A stretch of DNA of 64,000 nt from CATOSP01 sp965204715 (GCA_965204715.1 OZ242009.1:3906001-3970000); one strand, 5' to 3'; numbered from the stretch's first letter, positions 18,831 through 27,144 are shown. A program made the numbers and translations. Notes: a model not told the origin generated them from the sequence alone.

Positions 18831-18917
18831 TATTTGACCCGCCGGCGCACGCCAGCCCAATGGCGTCGATGGTCCTGACATCCCCGGCCAAGCTGGCACG
18901 ACCGGGAAGAGTCTGCC

Positions 18918-19415
18918 TTAGCGCATGTTCATGGTCCCCGGAGCGTGCCTGGCTCTTGCCGTGAACCACACGGCAATTCCGGCGGCGGCAATCGAGATTA
19001 TGGCGTTGGCAATGATCCAGATGACGACGGGGACGCCTCCCGCCTCGATGTACGGGCTGCCCAGCAGGGTAATGATCGAGAAAAATGCCATAGCCGCAAC
19101 GGCCAACGCACATGCTATGGCGACAACCAGGTGTGCGGACGGCGCAACTTTTCCCGGGAAATAGACGGCGCAAAACCCGACACACGCCGATTCTGCCAGC
19201 TCTACAAGGCGCAGCACCAGGAAGGGTTCCGCCCCTGACCGGACATTCTGGAAGATGTCCACCAACAGGGAGGGGCCGAGGAAACCCGCCAGGAAAGCCA
19301 GGGCGACCAACAGCCATCGCCGGATATGCGACGGTCCAGCCAGTTGACCGGACAGGATGGCCCTGGGACCCTTCGTCTCCCGGACAACGCCCTGGCGACG
19401 GTTACCGTCAGCCAT
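18918..19415 (-). CDS. hypothetical four-helix membrane protein
   Basis: 165 residues, beginning MADGNRRQGVV with a basic cytoplasmic N-terminus. Four hydrophobic segments are visible: WLLVALAFLAGFLGPSLL, CVGFCAVYFPG region, LVVAIACALAVAAMAFFSII and VVIWIIANAIISIAAAGIAVW. I do not recognise a family. It is the last gene of a same-strand cluster (62 bp after the lactonase gene) and converges with the restriction-modification gene. Confidence 0.55.
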   Translation of the reverse strand: MADGNRRQGVVRETKGPRAILSGQLAGPSHIRRWLLVALAFLAGFLGPSLLVDIFQNVRSGAEPFLVLRLVELAESACVGFCAVYFPGKVAPSAHLVVAIACALAVAAMAFFSIITLLGSPYIEAGGVPVVIWIIANAIISIAAAGIAVWFTARARHAPGTMNMR

Positions 19416-19477
19416 AGCCTGGATACACGTTCAGCAAGCGGGGTTCCCCCCTTACATCGTCAACTTACCCGGCCAAC

Positions 19478-20503
19478 TCACCCGGCCAACTCCACGATGG
19501 AAATCCAGGCCGGCCTGTTGCCCAGCGGGTAGGTCTCCGCCGGGGTCAACTTGCCCGAGTCCTGGTCTACACTGAAGACGGCCATGCGTCCCGATTCCTG
19601 GCCCGCGGAGTAGATGAACCTGTCCCCGGGACCGAGGCACAGGGCGTTGGGCACGGGTTCCGACGCAACGATGCCGTTGCCGGTCAGCTCCCCGGTTGCA
19701 GTGTCCACCGTGAAGCAGGCGATGCTGTTGTGCCCCCGGTTGGGGGCGTACAGGAACCTTCCCGACCCGGAAATCTGTATCTGCGAGCAGGTGTTCCTCT
19801 CGCTGAAACCCTCGGGCGGCAGGGTGGTTACGGTCTGGAACAGGGACAGGGTGCCGTTGCCGGTGTCCAGCCGGTAGCCGCTGACGCTGCATCCCTGCTC
19901 GTTGGAGAAGTACAGCACGTCCAGGGAGGGGTGGAAGCAGAAGTGGCGCGGGCCGAGGAACTCCTCGGGATCCACCGTGGCCGGCGAGTTGGGGGTAATC
20001 CGCCCCGTATCCTCGTCGAACCTGAACTGGTAAACGGAGTTGGGGCCGTTGCCGGCGATGTGCGGGACGAATGCGTAGCTGTTGGTCGGGTCGGTCTGCA
20101 TCGCGTGGGCGCCGGTCGCCGTTTCCAGCCACTCGATGGGCGCGCCGCCCACCGAGCCATCGTCCCCGATGGGATGCACCCCGACGTGCGCCCCCTGGTA
20201 GTAGGCCGAGAGCACGTATCTGCCCCGGCGGTCCGTAGCAATGTAGGTGGGGTTGGCCTCCAGGGCCACAGTCCCGTTCTGGGTCAGTCCCCCGTTGGAC
20301 TGGTCGATCCGGTAGCTGTTTATCTGCGGCACGTCCCGGCATCCCGCGTAGAGGAACTGCCGGTCCGGGCTGATGGCCAGGGTGAACGGCCCGCCGGGAA
20401 CGTCCACGTTGGTCTGGAGCGCAAGTTTCCCGTTATCGGGGTCGATGGTGAACACCGAAATCCTGTTGTCCTCTTGCAGGGCCACGTACATATAGTGAGG
20501 CAT
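19478..20503 (-). CDS. lactonase-family seven-bladed beta-propeller protein (6-phosphogluconolactonase-like)
   Basis: 341 residues from the ATG at 20503, which follows an AAGGAGGGAGC ribosome-binding site. The sequence is built of repeated propeller blades: 'YMYVALQEDNRISVFTIDPDNGKL', 'SPDRQFLYAGCRD', 'CFHPSLDVLYFSNEQG', 'SGSGRFLYAPNRGHNSIACFTVD' and 'GPGDRFIYSAGQESGRMAVFSVD' (each a strand-turn-strand with DxxTGxL). This is the Pgl/YbhE lactonase pattern. No signal peptide, so probably cytoplasmic. Ten bases separate it from the hydrolase gene upstream, so the two are likely co-transcribed. The true substrate may not be 6-phosphogluconolactone, because many such proteins act on other lactones or none. 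Confidence 0.88.
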   Translation of the reverse strand: MPHYMYVALQEDNRISVFTIDPDNGKLALQTNVDVPGGPFTLAISPDRQFLYAGCRDVPQINSYRIDQSNGGLTQNGTVALEANPTYIATDRRGRYVLSAYYQGAHVGVHPIGDDGSVGGAPIEWLETATGAHAMQTDPTNSYAFVPHIAGNGPNSVYQFRFDEDTGRITPNSPATVDPEEFLGPRHFCFHPSLDVLYFSNEQGCSVSGYRLDTGNGTLSLFQTVTTLPPEGFSERNTCSQIQISGSGRFLYAPNRGHNSIACFTVDTATGELTGNGIVASEPVPNALCLGPGDRFIYSAGQESGRMAVFSVDQDSGKLTPAETYPLGNRPAWISIVELAG

Positions 20504-20513
20504 TGCTCCCTCC

Positions 20514-21341
20514 TTATGGGGCGCGTGACGATGGGGCGCGTAGCGCGATGAACTCCCGCACCTGTGCAACGCACCACTCAGGGTATATGGCGTTGATTCC
20601 ATGACCCAGGCCGGGATAGACCACCAACCGGGAATCGGGCAATTCCCCGGCCATGAACCGCTGCTGTTCCAGGGTTGAGGTCGGTGACTCCTCTCCTGCC
20701 AGCAGAAGGGTGGGAGTCTCGACCTCCTTCAGTTGCGGGCTGAAGTCCAGTGTGTCCAGGTATGCCTGGAGCTTGCGCCCTATGGGTGCGGAAGTGCGGT
20801 CCATCTCCGAGATGTACCACTCCTTCATGCCCTGGGGCGCGAACCGTGTGTCCAGCCGGTTGCCGATGGTCGCGGTGGACCAGGCCCCGATGCTCCGGCT
20901 CATGGCATCGTCCCAGTCCCCTCCCGGGCCGGAACGCTCCCGCCGGGGCAGGCGGCACGGGGTGTTGCAGAGGACCAGGGCGCGGGTCCTGCCAGGGTAT
21001 TTGTGGGCGAACTTCAGTCCCATGATGCCCCCGAAGGACTCTCCCACGTATACAACCCTGTCTATGCTCAGGTGGTCGAGGATGGCCCGCAGGTCGTCGG
21101 CGAAGGTGTCCAGGGACGGTTCGTACCTGTCCTCGGCCATTGCGGACTGGCCCATACCCCGCATGTCGGGGCGCAGGACGCGGAATTCATGCCCCAGCAG
21201 CGGCACCCAGTTGTACCAGAACCTGCCGTTGCGGGAGAAACCGTGTTGCAGCAGGATAACCGGGGCGGACTGGCAGGGCGGGGTGAAATCGTCGTCGTGA
21301 TAGTGCAGCTCCACGTCCGGCCCCATACGCAGGGTTGGCAT
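20514..21341 (-). CDS. alpha/beta hydrolase
   Basis: 275 residues from the ATG at 21341, preceded by GGAGG. The fold's landmarks are intact: oxyanion segment 'ILLQHGFSRNG' near residue 34, nucleophile elbow G-E-S102-F-G in 'VVYVGESFGG', and a C-terminal catalytic histidine in 'YPGLGHGINAIYP'. 'LRPDMRGMGQS' is the loop typical of lactonase/haloperoxidase-like members. Substrate unknown. It sits directly before the propeller lactonase and after a VOC protein, suggesting a small catabolic operon for a cyclic or carbonyl compound. Confidence 0.88.
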   Translation of the reverse strand: MPTLRMGPDVELHYHDDDFTPPCQSAPVILLQHGFSRNGRFWYNWVPLLGHEFRVLRPDMRGMGQSAMAEDRYEPSLDTFADDLRAILDHLSIDRVVYVGESFGGIMGLKFAHKYPGRTRALVLCNTPCRLPRRERSGPGGDWDDAMSRSIGAWSTATIGNRLDTRFAPQGMKEWYISEMDRTSAPIGRKLQAYLDTLDFSPQLKEVETPTLLLAGEESPTSTLEQQRFMAGELPDSRLVVYPGLGHGINAIYPEWCVAQVREFIALRAPSSRAP

Positions 21342-21410
21342 GGCCACACCTCCAGACCTGGGTTCGGCTGATCGAGGGACGGGTCCTGAGCGCACGCGCC
21401 GGGCCGCCGG

Positions 21411-21863
21411 TCAGGACGTGGGGCCGTAGCCGGGAAGCCTGACCCACTCCAGGCTCCTGGGATCATGCACCAGTTCCACGGGCTCGCCGTTGGAGTCCTT
21501 CAACCCCAGCGGGTGCTGCACCAGTTCGATCATGTTCCCGTCGGGGTCCTTGATGTAAGTGGAGTGACCGCCGCTGTACTCCCGGACCGTGGGCTTGGCG
21601 TATGGAACTCCAAGGGCGTCCAGGTTGGCGATCATCTCGTCCCAGTCGTTGATCTCAAGGGCGAAGTGGCCTGAGGGATTCGGGTTTGGGGAATCGGTGC
21701 TGTGAATCTCGCCGCTTCCGATGCGCAATTGCAGTTGCCGCTTGTTCAGCTCCGGGCCGCGGTCCAGGAACTCCGCTCCCAGCACTTTCTCATACCACTC
21801 ACGGGAACGTTCCCTGTCGCTTATCTGGATATTGATGTGCTGTATCATCGTCACTCTGGACAT
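21411..21863 (-). CDS. VOC/glyoxalase-superfamily protein
   Basis: 150 residues. Two ATGs are available; the one at 21863 is preferred because AGGAGG lies only one base from the ATG at 21869. The two beta-alpha-beta-beta-beta halves are visible, with candidate metal ligands H9 (IQHINIQ), H66 (GHFALEI) and E113 (DGNMIELVQ). These fit dioxygenase, glyoxalase or isomerase members of the family, and the reaction cannot be settled. First gene of the minus-strand cluster with the hydrolase and lactonase. Confidence 0.85.
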   Translation of the reverse strand: MSRVTMIQHINIQISDRERSREWYEKVLGAEFLDRGPELNKRQLQLRIGSGEIHSTDSPNPNPSGHFALEINDWDEMIANLDALGVPYAKPTVREYSGGHSTYIKDPDGNMIELVQHPLGLKDSNGEPVELVHDPRSLEWVRLPGYGPTS

Positions 21864-22059
21864 ATCCATGCCTCCTATCGACTGGGAATAGCGTCTTCAA
21901 CAAGCCTTTCCGCAAGCCTGCTCTACACGCGAGTATAGCACCGGGCATTACGACTGTCAGCCAAGGCAACGGCGCTGCCGGAGGATGCGGGAGTGGTGTG
22001 GGTTTGCAGGGAATGTGATGGCGTGTGACCCTTGATTGGGGAAGGCCGTGGAGAAGGTA

Positions 22060-22133
22060 TGGAGCGGGCGATGGGAATCGAACCCACGTGACCAGCTTGG
22101 AAGGCTGGAGCTCTGCCATTGAGCTACGCCCGC
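22060..22133 (-). tRNA. tRNA-Gly (anticodon TCC)
   Basis: On the minus strand the acceptor GCGGGCG (5' end at 22133) pairs exactly with CGCCCGC. The D-arm reads AGCTCAATGGCAGAGCT, the anticodon arm CCAGC-CTTCCAA-GCTGG gives TCC, and the T-arm contains GGTTCGATTCC. CCA is encoded at 22060-22062. It lies immediately before the tandem Uma2 array, in the opposite direction. Confidence 0.95.
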
Positions 22134-22229
22134 ACTGTGTTTCCAATTATAGCCCGGCAAGCCCCGCCGCGCCACTGCCGCGGCCTTACATTTCTTCTGC
22201 CCTTCCAGGAACGGAGCAACCGCTTTATA

Positions 22230-22253
22230 CCCGCTGCCGCTCTCCGATATAAT
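22230..22253 (+). promoter_or_regulatory. promoter of Uma2 copy A
   Basis: A perfect -10 element TATAAT lies at 22248-22253, with a weak upstream hexamer (TTATAC-like). The start codon is 90 nt downstream of the first T. The same arrangement occurs in all three copies. Confidence 0.55.
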
Positions 22254-22337
22254 CTACTCCTATATAATCTATTCCTGCCATTGCCGTACTGCCGGCCGAC
22301 GCCCCGACCGGCGTAACCGCCCGCAGCGAGGTCTGCC

Positions 22338-23081
22338 ATGACCACACGCGCCGTCACGATGCTGCCCTACATCCGGGAGGGTGATATCGACTACGCCAGC
22401 CTGGACTTCGACCCGGATGAGGCGAGAGCGGAGAAGCCCGACGCTATGGAGCAGCACCCGGAACAGCGCGAGATTATGAATCTCCTCAGTTCCCGGTTCA
22501 CCGGCTTTGGTCAGCGTCCCGACGTCTTTCTCGACTATGACTCGTTCATCTGCTATGACCGGAACAATCTCAACGTCCGGATTTCCCCGGATGTGTACAT
22601 CGCCTTTGGCGTTGACGCACGGGCCATCCGCCCCGACAGGCTCTACCTGCCCTGGCGGGTGGGGAAAGCCCCTGACTGGGCGCTGGAAATCGCCTCGCCG
22701 ACCACCGGCCGGGAGGACGTGGACCGCAAGCCCGCCATCTACGCCAGCATCGGCGTGTCCGAATACTGGCGGTTCGACCCCTCCGGGGGCCGTTACCACG
22801 GGGAGCCGCTGTACGGCGGCATTCTGACCGGCGGTGTGTACCAGCCTGTGGACTTGATCACGGGACCCGACGGTATCCTCAAGGGATACAGCCACATGCT
22901 GGGCCTGAGCCTGTGCTGGGACGAGGGCTGGCCCCGCTTCTATGATCCTTCCACCGGACGTTACCTGGAGACGGCCCAGGAAGTGTGGGCCGCCCGCGCC
23001 GAAGAAGCCGCCGCCCGCCGCGAGGCCGAGGCGGAGGTGCGCCGGCTGCGGGAGCAACTTCGCCGCCAGCGACAGGGCTAA
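22338..23081 (+). CDS. Uma2-family putative endonuclease, tandem copy A
   Basis: 247 residues. The N-terminal domain begins MTTRAVTMLPYIREGDIDYASLDFDPDEARAEKP. The Uma2 core follows: 'RISPDVYIAFGVD' (first Asp), 'PDWALEIASPTTGRED' (Glu of the E-x-x-S motif), 'DRKPAIYASIGVSEYWRFDPSGG' (Lys/Tyr region). The C-terminus after 'FYDPSTGRYL' is a coiled coil rich in Ala, Arg and Glu (AARAEEAAARREAEAEVRRLREQ). All expected active-site residues are kept, so it is probably functional. Cellular role unknown. Confidence 0.85.
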   Translation: MTTRAVTMLPYIREGDIDYASLDFDPDEARAEKPDAMEQHPEQREIMNLLSSRFTGFGQRPDVFLDYDSFICYDRNNLNVRISPDVYIAFGVDARAIRPDRLYLPWRVGKAPDWALEIASPTTGREDVDRKPAIYASIGVSEYWRFDPSGGRYHGEPLYGGILTGGVYQPVDLITGPDGILKGYSHMLGLSLCWDEGWPRFYDPSTGRYLETAQEVWAARAEEAAARREAEAEVRRLREQLRRQRQG

Positions 23082-23203
23082 CCCATCGCGGGAGATGCAA
23101 GGAGACCGGCACCCGGTTGTCATCCCGTGATTGTTGCTTCAGATTGTTGCTTCATCGGAACGACGGACCGCAGCACCTCCAGGACCGGAGCAGCCGCTTT
23201 ATA

Positions 23204-23227
23204 CCCGCTGCCAATCTCCGATATAAT
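23204..23227 (+). promoter_or_regulatory. promoter of Uma2 copy B
   Basis: TATAAT at 23222-23227, same context as copy A and again 90 nt before the ATG. Confidence 0.55.
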
Positions 23228-23311
23228 CTATTCCCATATAACCCATTCCTGCCATTGCCGTACTGTCGGCCAACGCCCCGACCGGCGTAACCGCCCGCAG
23301 CGAGGTCTGCC

Positions 23312-24076
23312 ATGACTACACGCGCCGTCACGATGCTGCCCTACATCCGGGAGGGTGAAATCGACTACGCCAGCCTGGACTTCGACCCGGATGAGGCGAG
23401 AGCGGAGAAGCCCGACGCTATGGAGCAGCACCCGGAACAGCGCGAGATTATGAATCTCCTCAGTTCCCGGTTCACTGAATTCGGTCAGCGTCCCGACGTC
23501 TTTCTCGACTATGACTCGTTCATCTGCTATGACCGGAACAATCTCAATGTCCGGATTTCCCCCGATGTATACATCGCCTTTGGTGTTGACGCACGGGCCA
23601 TCCGCCCCGACAGGCTCTACCTGCCCTGGCGGGTGGGGAAAGCCCCCGACTGGGCGCTGGAAATCGCCTCGCCGACCACTGGCCGGGAAGACGTGGACCG
23701 CAAGCCAGGCATATACGCCAGCATCGGCGTGACCGAATACTGGCGGTTCGACCCCTCCGGGGGCCGTTATCACGGGGAGCCGCTGTACGGCGGCATTCTG
23801 GCCGGCGGTGTGTACCAGCCTGTGGACTTGACCACGGAACCCGACGGCATCCTCAAGGGATACAGCCCCATGCTGGGCCTGAGCCTGTGCTGGGACGAGG
23901 GCTGGCCCCGCTTCTACGACCCTTCCACCGGACGTTACCTGGAGACGGCCCAGGAAGTGTGGGCCGCCCGCGCCGAAGCGGAAACCCGACGGGACGCCGA
24001 AGCTGCCGCCCGACGCGAGGCCGAGGCGGAGGTGCGCCGGCTGCGGGAGCAACTTCGCCGCCAGCAGCAGGGCTAA
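23312..24076 (+). CDS. Uma2-family putative endonuclease, tandem copy B
   Basis: 254 residues, nearly the same as copy A. Differences are scattered single changes (for example GVTEYW for GVSEYW) plus a longer coiled-coil tail: an extra seven-residue unit reading roughly ETRRDAEA is inserted, which accounts for the length difference. Core residues (SPDVYIAF, WALEIAS, DRKPGIYA) are intact. Confidence 0.85.
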   Translation: MTTRAVTMLPYIREGEIDYASLDFDPDEARAEKPDAMEQHPEQREIMNLLSSRFTEFGQRPDVFLDYDSFICYDRNNLNVRISPDVYIAFGVDARAIRPDRLYLPWRVGKAPDWALEIASPTTGREDVDRKPGIYASIGVTEYWRFDPSGGRYHGEPLYGGILAGGVYQPVDLTTEPDGILKGYSPMLGLSLCWDEGWPRFYDPSTGRYLETAQEVWAARAEAETRRDAEAAARREAEAEVRRLREQLRRQQQG

Positions 24077-24198
24077 CCCATCGCGGGAGATGCAAGGAGA
24101 CCGACACCCGGTTGTCATCCTGTGATTGTTGCTTCAGATTGTTGCTTCATCGGAACGACGGACCGCAGCACCTCCAGGACCGGAGCAGCCGCTTTATA

Positions 24199-24222
24199 CC
24201 CGCTGCCACTCTCCGATATAAT
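24199..24222 (+). promoter_or_regulatory. promoter of Uma2 copy C
   Basis: TATAAT at 24217-24222, again 90 nt before the ATG. Confidence 0.55.
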
Positions 24223-24306
24223 CTACTCCTATATAGCCCATTCCTGCCATTGCCGTACTGCCGGCCAACGCCCCGACCGGCGTAACCGCCCGCAGCGAGG
24301 TCTGCC

Positions 24307-25029
24307 ATGACCACACGCGCCGTCACGATGCTGCCCTACAACCGGGAGGGCGATATCGACTACGCCAGCCTGGACTTCGACCCGGATGAGGCGAGAGCGG
24401 AGAAGCCCGACGCTATGGAGCAGCACCCGGAACAGCGCGAGATTATGAATCTCCTCAGTTCCCGGTTCACTGAATTCGGTCGGCGTCCCGACGTCTTTCT
24501 CGACTATGACTCGTTCATCTGCTATGAACGGAACAATCTCAACATCCGGATTTCCCCGGATGTGTACATCGCCTTTGGCGTTGACGCACGGGCCATCCGC
24601 CCCGACAGGCTCTACCTGCCCTGGCGGGTGGGGAAAGCCCCCGACTGGGCGCTGGAAATCGCCTCGCCGACCACTAGCCGGGAGGACGTGGACCGCAAGC
24701 CCGGCATCTACGCCAGCATCGGCGTGTCCGAATACTGGCGGTTCGACCCCAGCGGCGGCCGTTACCACGGGGAGCCGCTGTACGGCGGCATTCTGGCCGG
24801 CGGTGTGTATCAGCCGGTGGGCTTGACCACGGGACCCGACGGCATCCTCAAGGGATACAGCCCCACGCTGGGCCTGAGCCTGTGCTGGGACGAGGGCTGG
24901 CCCCGCTTCTACGACCCTTCCACCGGACGTTACCTGGATAACTGGCAGGCCGAGCGAGCCGCCCGCCTCGAGGCCGAGGCGGAGGTGCAGCGGCTGCGGG
25001 AGCAGCTTCGCCGCCAGCGACAGGACTAA
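24307..25029 (+). CDS. Uma2-family putative endonuclease, tandem copy C
   Basis: 240 residues. The core is as in copies A and B, with minor changes such as SPTTSRED for SPTTGRED. Its coiled coil is the shortest of the three and the linker after GRYL differs (DNWQAERAARLEAEAEVQRL). It lies 29 bp before the RidA gene, whose ribosome-binding site lies within the duplicated tail sequence. Confidence 0.85.
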   Translation: MTTRAVTMLPYNREGDIDYASLDFDPDEARAEKPDAMEQHPEQREIMNLLSSRFTEFGRRPDVFLDYDSFICYERNNLNIRISPDVYIAFGVDARAIRPDRLYLPWRVGKAPDWALEIASPTTSREDVDRKPGIYASIGVSEYWRFDPSGGRYHGEPLYGGILAGGVYQPVGLTTGPDGILKGYSPTLGLSLCWDEGWPRFYDPSTGRYLDNWQAERAARLEAEAEVQRLREQLRRQRQD

Positions 25030-25058
25030 CCCATCGCGGGAGATGCAAGGAGGTCGAT

Positions 25059-25448
25059 ATGGAGAAAATTCGGAAGAACTACCCGGACATTGCTCCCTCG
25101 GGCCCAACATTCAGCCGGGGCGTGCGGGCGGGCAACCTGCTGTTCATCGCCGGCTGCACCGCCCGGGGCACCGATGCCCAGGGCAAGGGCCTGATGGAGC
25201 AGTTGCGCGTCACCCTCGACCGTATTACCCGTATCGTCAGGGAAGAAGGCGGCACGCCCGGGGACATCGTGAAGATCACCACCTTCGTGACCAGCATCCC
25301 GGGCTGGCGCACCCATGTCGATGAGCAGCAGGCGCTGTTCAACGAGTATTTCCAGGGGGAGTACCCGGCCAATACCCTGGTGGAGATCACCGCCCTGGCC
25401 GAGGATGGGCTGGACGTGGAGATCGAGGCCATTGTGGAACTGGGTTAG
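25059..25448 (+). CDS. RidA/YjgF/YER057c-family protein
   Basis: 129 residues with an AGGAGG ribosome-binding site at 25050-25055. The family pattern is clear: 'RAGNLLFIAGCTAR', 'MEQLRVTLDRITRIVREEGGTPGDIVKITTFVT' and the C-terminal 'EYPANTLVEITALAEDGLDVEIEAIVEL'. RidA proteins form trimers, and the best-studied hydrolyse reactive enamine/imine intermediates. The strictly conserved Arg of deaminating members is replaced here (NTLVEIT instead of R-x-x-V), so this copy may belong to another subgroup. A second family member lies 1.3 kb downstream on the other strand. Confidence 0.9.
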   Translation: MEKIRKNYPDIAPSGPTFSRGVRAGNLLFIAGCTARGTDAQGKGLMEQLRVTLDRITRIVREEGGTPGDIVKITTFVTSIPGWRTHVDEQQALFNEYFQGEYPANTLVEITALAEDGLDVEIEAIVELG

Positions 25449-25505
25449 AGGTGTGCGACGGAGGATGGTCCAGTTCGCTGAAATCGTGTGTGGGGTAACT
25501 GCCTG

Positions 25506-26660
25506 ATGTATCCGGAAACAGGGCCAGGCAGGGGACGCCCAGGCAAGTCGCGGGGCTATGCCGTGGGTGTCGTTCTGGTCGTCATCGCATTGGTGGCGAT
25601 TGGCCTTCCCTTCGCCCGCAACTGGTGGATGAAGGCCAACTCCGAGGAGGTGACCGTCTCCCGCAACGTGGCTCCCGGGGTGGCGGCAACGGGCAGCGGA
25701 CTCGACCTTGACATAATCACCGTCCTGTCAAAGGACGCCATCCCCGCCATCGACGAGCCAAGGTTCCTGACCGGGGCGGCGGCGGAGGCCCAGATGCTTC
25801 CCGATGAGCGGCTGCTTGGGGTCGTAATCGACGGCGAGGCGCGGGCCTACCCCCTCAAGATGCTAAGCCGTCACGAGATAGTCAACGACGAGGTGGCGGG
25901 CGTTCCCATCGCCGTGACCTGGTGACCCCTCTGCTTCACGGGCATTGTATATGCCCGACGCATCGGGGACACCACACACAGCTTCGGAGTGTCGGGGAAG
26001 CTGATTATGAACGCACTGGTCATGTACGACCGGGAGACCGGCACTCTGTGGAGCCAGTTCCTGAGCCGCGGCGTCAAGGGGCCGCTGGCCGGGACGCCGC
26101 TTGAAATCCTTCCGTCGATGCAGACCAACTGGGCGACGTGGTCCGAGCTTTACCCCGACACCCTGACGCTGGACAAGAACGGGCGCTACTTCTCCGACGA
26201 TTACGAGAACTATTACCGGTCTGGAGCAGCCGGGGCAACCGGGGAGTCCAACCCCGACGACCGCCTGTCCAGGAAGGACGTCGTCATCGGCCTGGTGCAG
26301 GGAGACTCGGTCAGGGCGTATCCATTCCGCGTCCTGTCCGTGGCAAAGGTGGTCAACGACTACTTTGCCGGGCGCAACCTGGTGGTGACATTCGACCCCC
26401 TGTCGGAGACCGGCGGGGTCTTTGACCGGATGGTGGACGGACGCACCCTGTCGTTCCAGCCCCTGCCGCCGGATTCCGGCGGCGCTCTCCGGATGGAGGA
26501 CCGGGAGACCGGCACGACGTGGGACCTGCTGACGGGCCGGGCAACCGGCGGCCCGCTGGCGGGCGCCGGCCTGGCACGGCTGCCGTCCCACTACTCATTC
26601 TGGTTTGCGTGGAGCGATTTCCACCCCGGCACGGAACTGTACGGGATTCCTCAGAATTGA
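25506..26660 (+). CDS. DUF3179 membrane-anchored protein, probable selenoprotein (UGA = Sec140)
   Basis: Read through one in-frame TGA (25923-25925), this is a 384-residue DUF3179 protein. Start chosen at ATG 25506 with GGGG upstream. Residues about 18-40 form one membrane helix (YAVGVVLVVIALVAIGLPFA). The domain then runs 'RAYPLKMLSRHEIVNDEVAGVPIAVTW-U-PLCFTGIVYARR', where the TGA stands at the first Cys of the usual W-C-P-L-C motif, and continues in the same frame with 'FGVSGKLIMNALVMYDRETGTLWSQF' and a second repeat ('VRAYPFRVLSVAKVVNDYFAGRNLVVTFDP') to a normal TGA stop. There is no other stop or frameshift over 245 later codons. A 7-bp hairpin starts 13 nt after the TGA. A selA gene is in the same window. 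A nonsense mutation of a Cys codon is the alternative. Function of the domain is unknown; U-x-x-C suggests redox or metal chemistry. Confidence 0.85.
25939..25957 (+). promoter_or_regulatory. bacterial SECIS-like hairpin
   Basis: CGGGCAT (25939-25945) pairs perfectly with ATGCCCG (25951-25957) around the loop TGTAT. The loop begins 20 nt after the TGA, inside the 16-37 nt window known for bacterial SECIS elements, and has a G within its first two positions as the consensus asks. Confidence 0.75.
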
Positions 26661-26667
26661 GGGGCCA

Positions 26668-26694
26668 GTCCCGGGCGCACGTGCCGGCCGGGAC
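26668..26694. terminator. hairpin between convergent DUF3179 and RidA genes
   Basis: GTCCCGG (26668-26674) pairs with CCGGGAC (26688-26694), enclosing a GCACGTGC palindrome. There is no U-run on the plus strand, so termination is possible rather than certain. Confidence 0.35.
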
Positions 26695-26729
26695 CTCAGC
26701 ATAGGGAGACGCCCTCGGTTGGCGGCCGG

Positions 26730-27128
26730 TTAGCTCCCGCCGCCGGGTACCCGCACGATAGCCTCAACCTCCACCAGGTACTCCGGGCGCACCAGCCCTG
26801 CCACGATGACCGTGGAGCTGGCCGGCGGGTCCTGGGGAAAGAACTCGGAGCGGACCCTCCCGTAGGCGCCGTAGTTGGCCACGTCGGTGAGGAAGCAGGT
26901 GATCTTCACCACGTCGGCCATCGATGCCCCGGCCGCCTCGGCGATGGTCTTGATGTTGGTCATAACCTGGTGCGACTGGGCCTCGCAGTCCCCGGGCCCT
27001 ACGAGAGTCCCACTGGCATCGTTGGCCACGCTGCCGGAGATGAACAGCCACTCCCCGACCCGGATTCCCGGCGACAGCGCCGGGTTGGGAGAGATTCCAG
27101 CAGGTACGATGGGCGTTCTTTCAGCCAT
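26730..27128 (-). CDS. RidA/YjgF-family protein, second copy
   Basis: 132 residues from the ATG at 27128 with AAGGAGG upstream. Motifs 'RVGEWLFISGSVAND', 'CEAQSHQVMTNIKTIAEAAGASMADVVKITCFLTD' and 'PPASSTVIVAGLVRPEYLVEVEAIVRV' place it in the family. It shares only moderate similarity with the copy at 25059, so they are not recent duplicates. Its start is 64 bp from the controller gene of the type II restriction system on the other strand. Confidence 0.9.
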   Translation of the reverse strand: MAERTPIVPAGISPNPALSPGIRVGEWLFISGSVANDASGTLVGPGDCEAQSHQVMTNIKTIAEAAGASMADVVKITCFLTDVANYGAYGRVRSEFFPQDPPASSTVIVAGLVRPEYLVEVEAIVRVPGGGS

Positions 27129-27144
27129 GATAGGCCTCCTTAAA

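Larger units (their letters stand above)
22204..25050 (+). repeat. threefold tandem duplication of a Uma2 gene with its promoter
   Basis: Units start near 22204, 23178 and 24173 (spacing 974 and 995 bp). Each has a promoter-like TATAAT, an identical 90-nt distance to ATG, a Uma2 gene and a shared tail, AACCCATCGCGGGAGATGCA, which is the leader of the RidA gene after the last copy. Between copies is a 13-bp tandem repeat GATTGTTGCTTCA (twice). Very high similarity of the units implies recent duplication or gene conversion. Confidence 0.9.

Noticed and set aside
21957..22175. Minus-strand 72-codon frame containing GVAQWQSSS...SRGFDSHRPL
   Set aside because: This is the well-known spurious translation of a tRNA gene (tRNA-Gly at 22060-22133).
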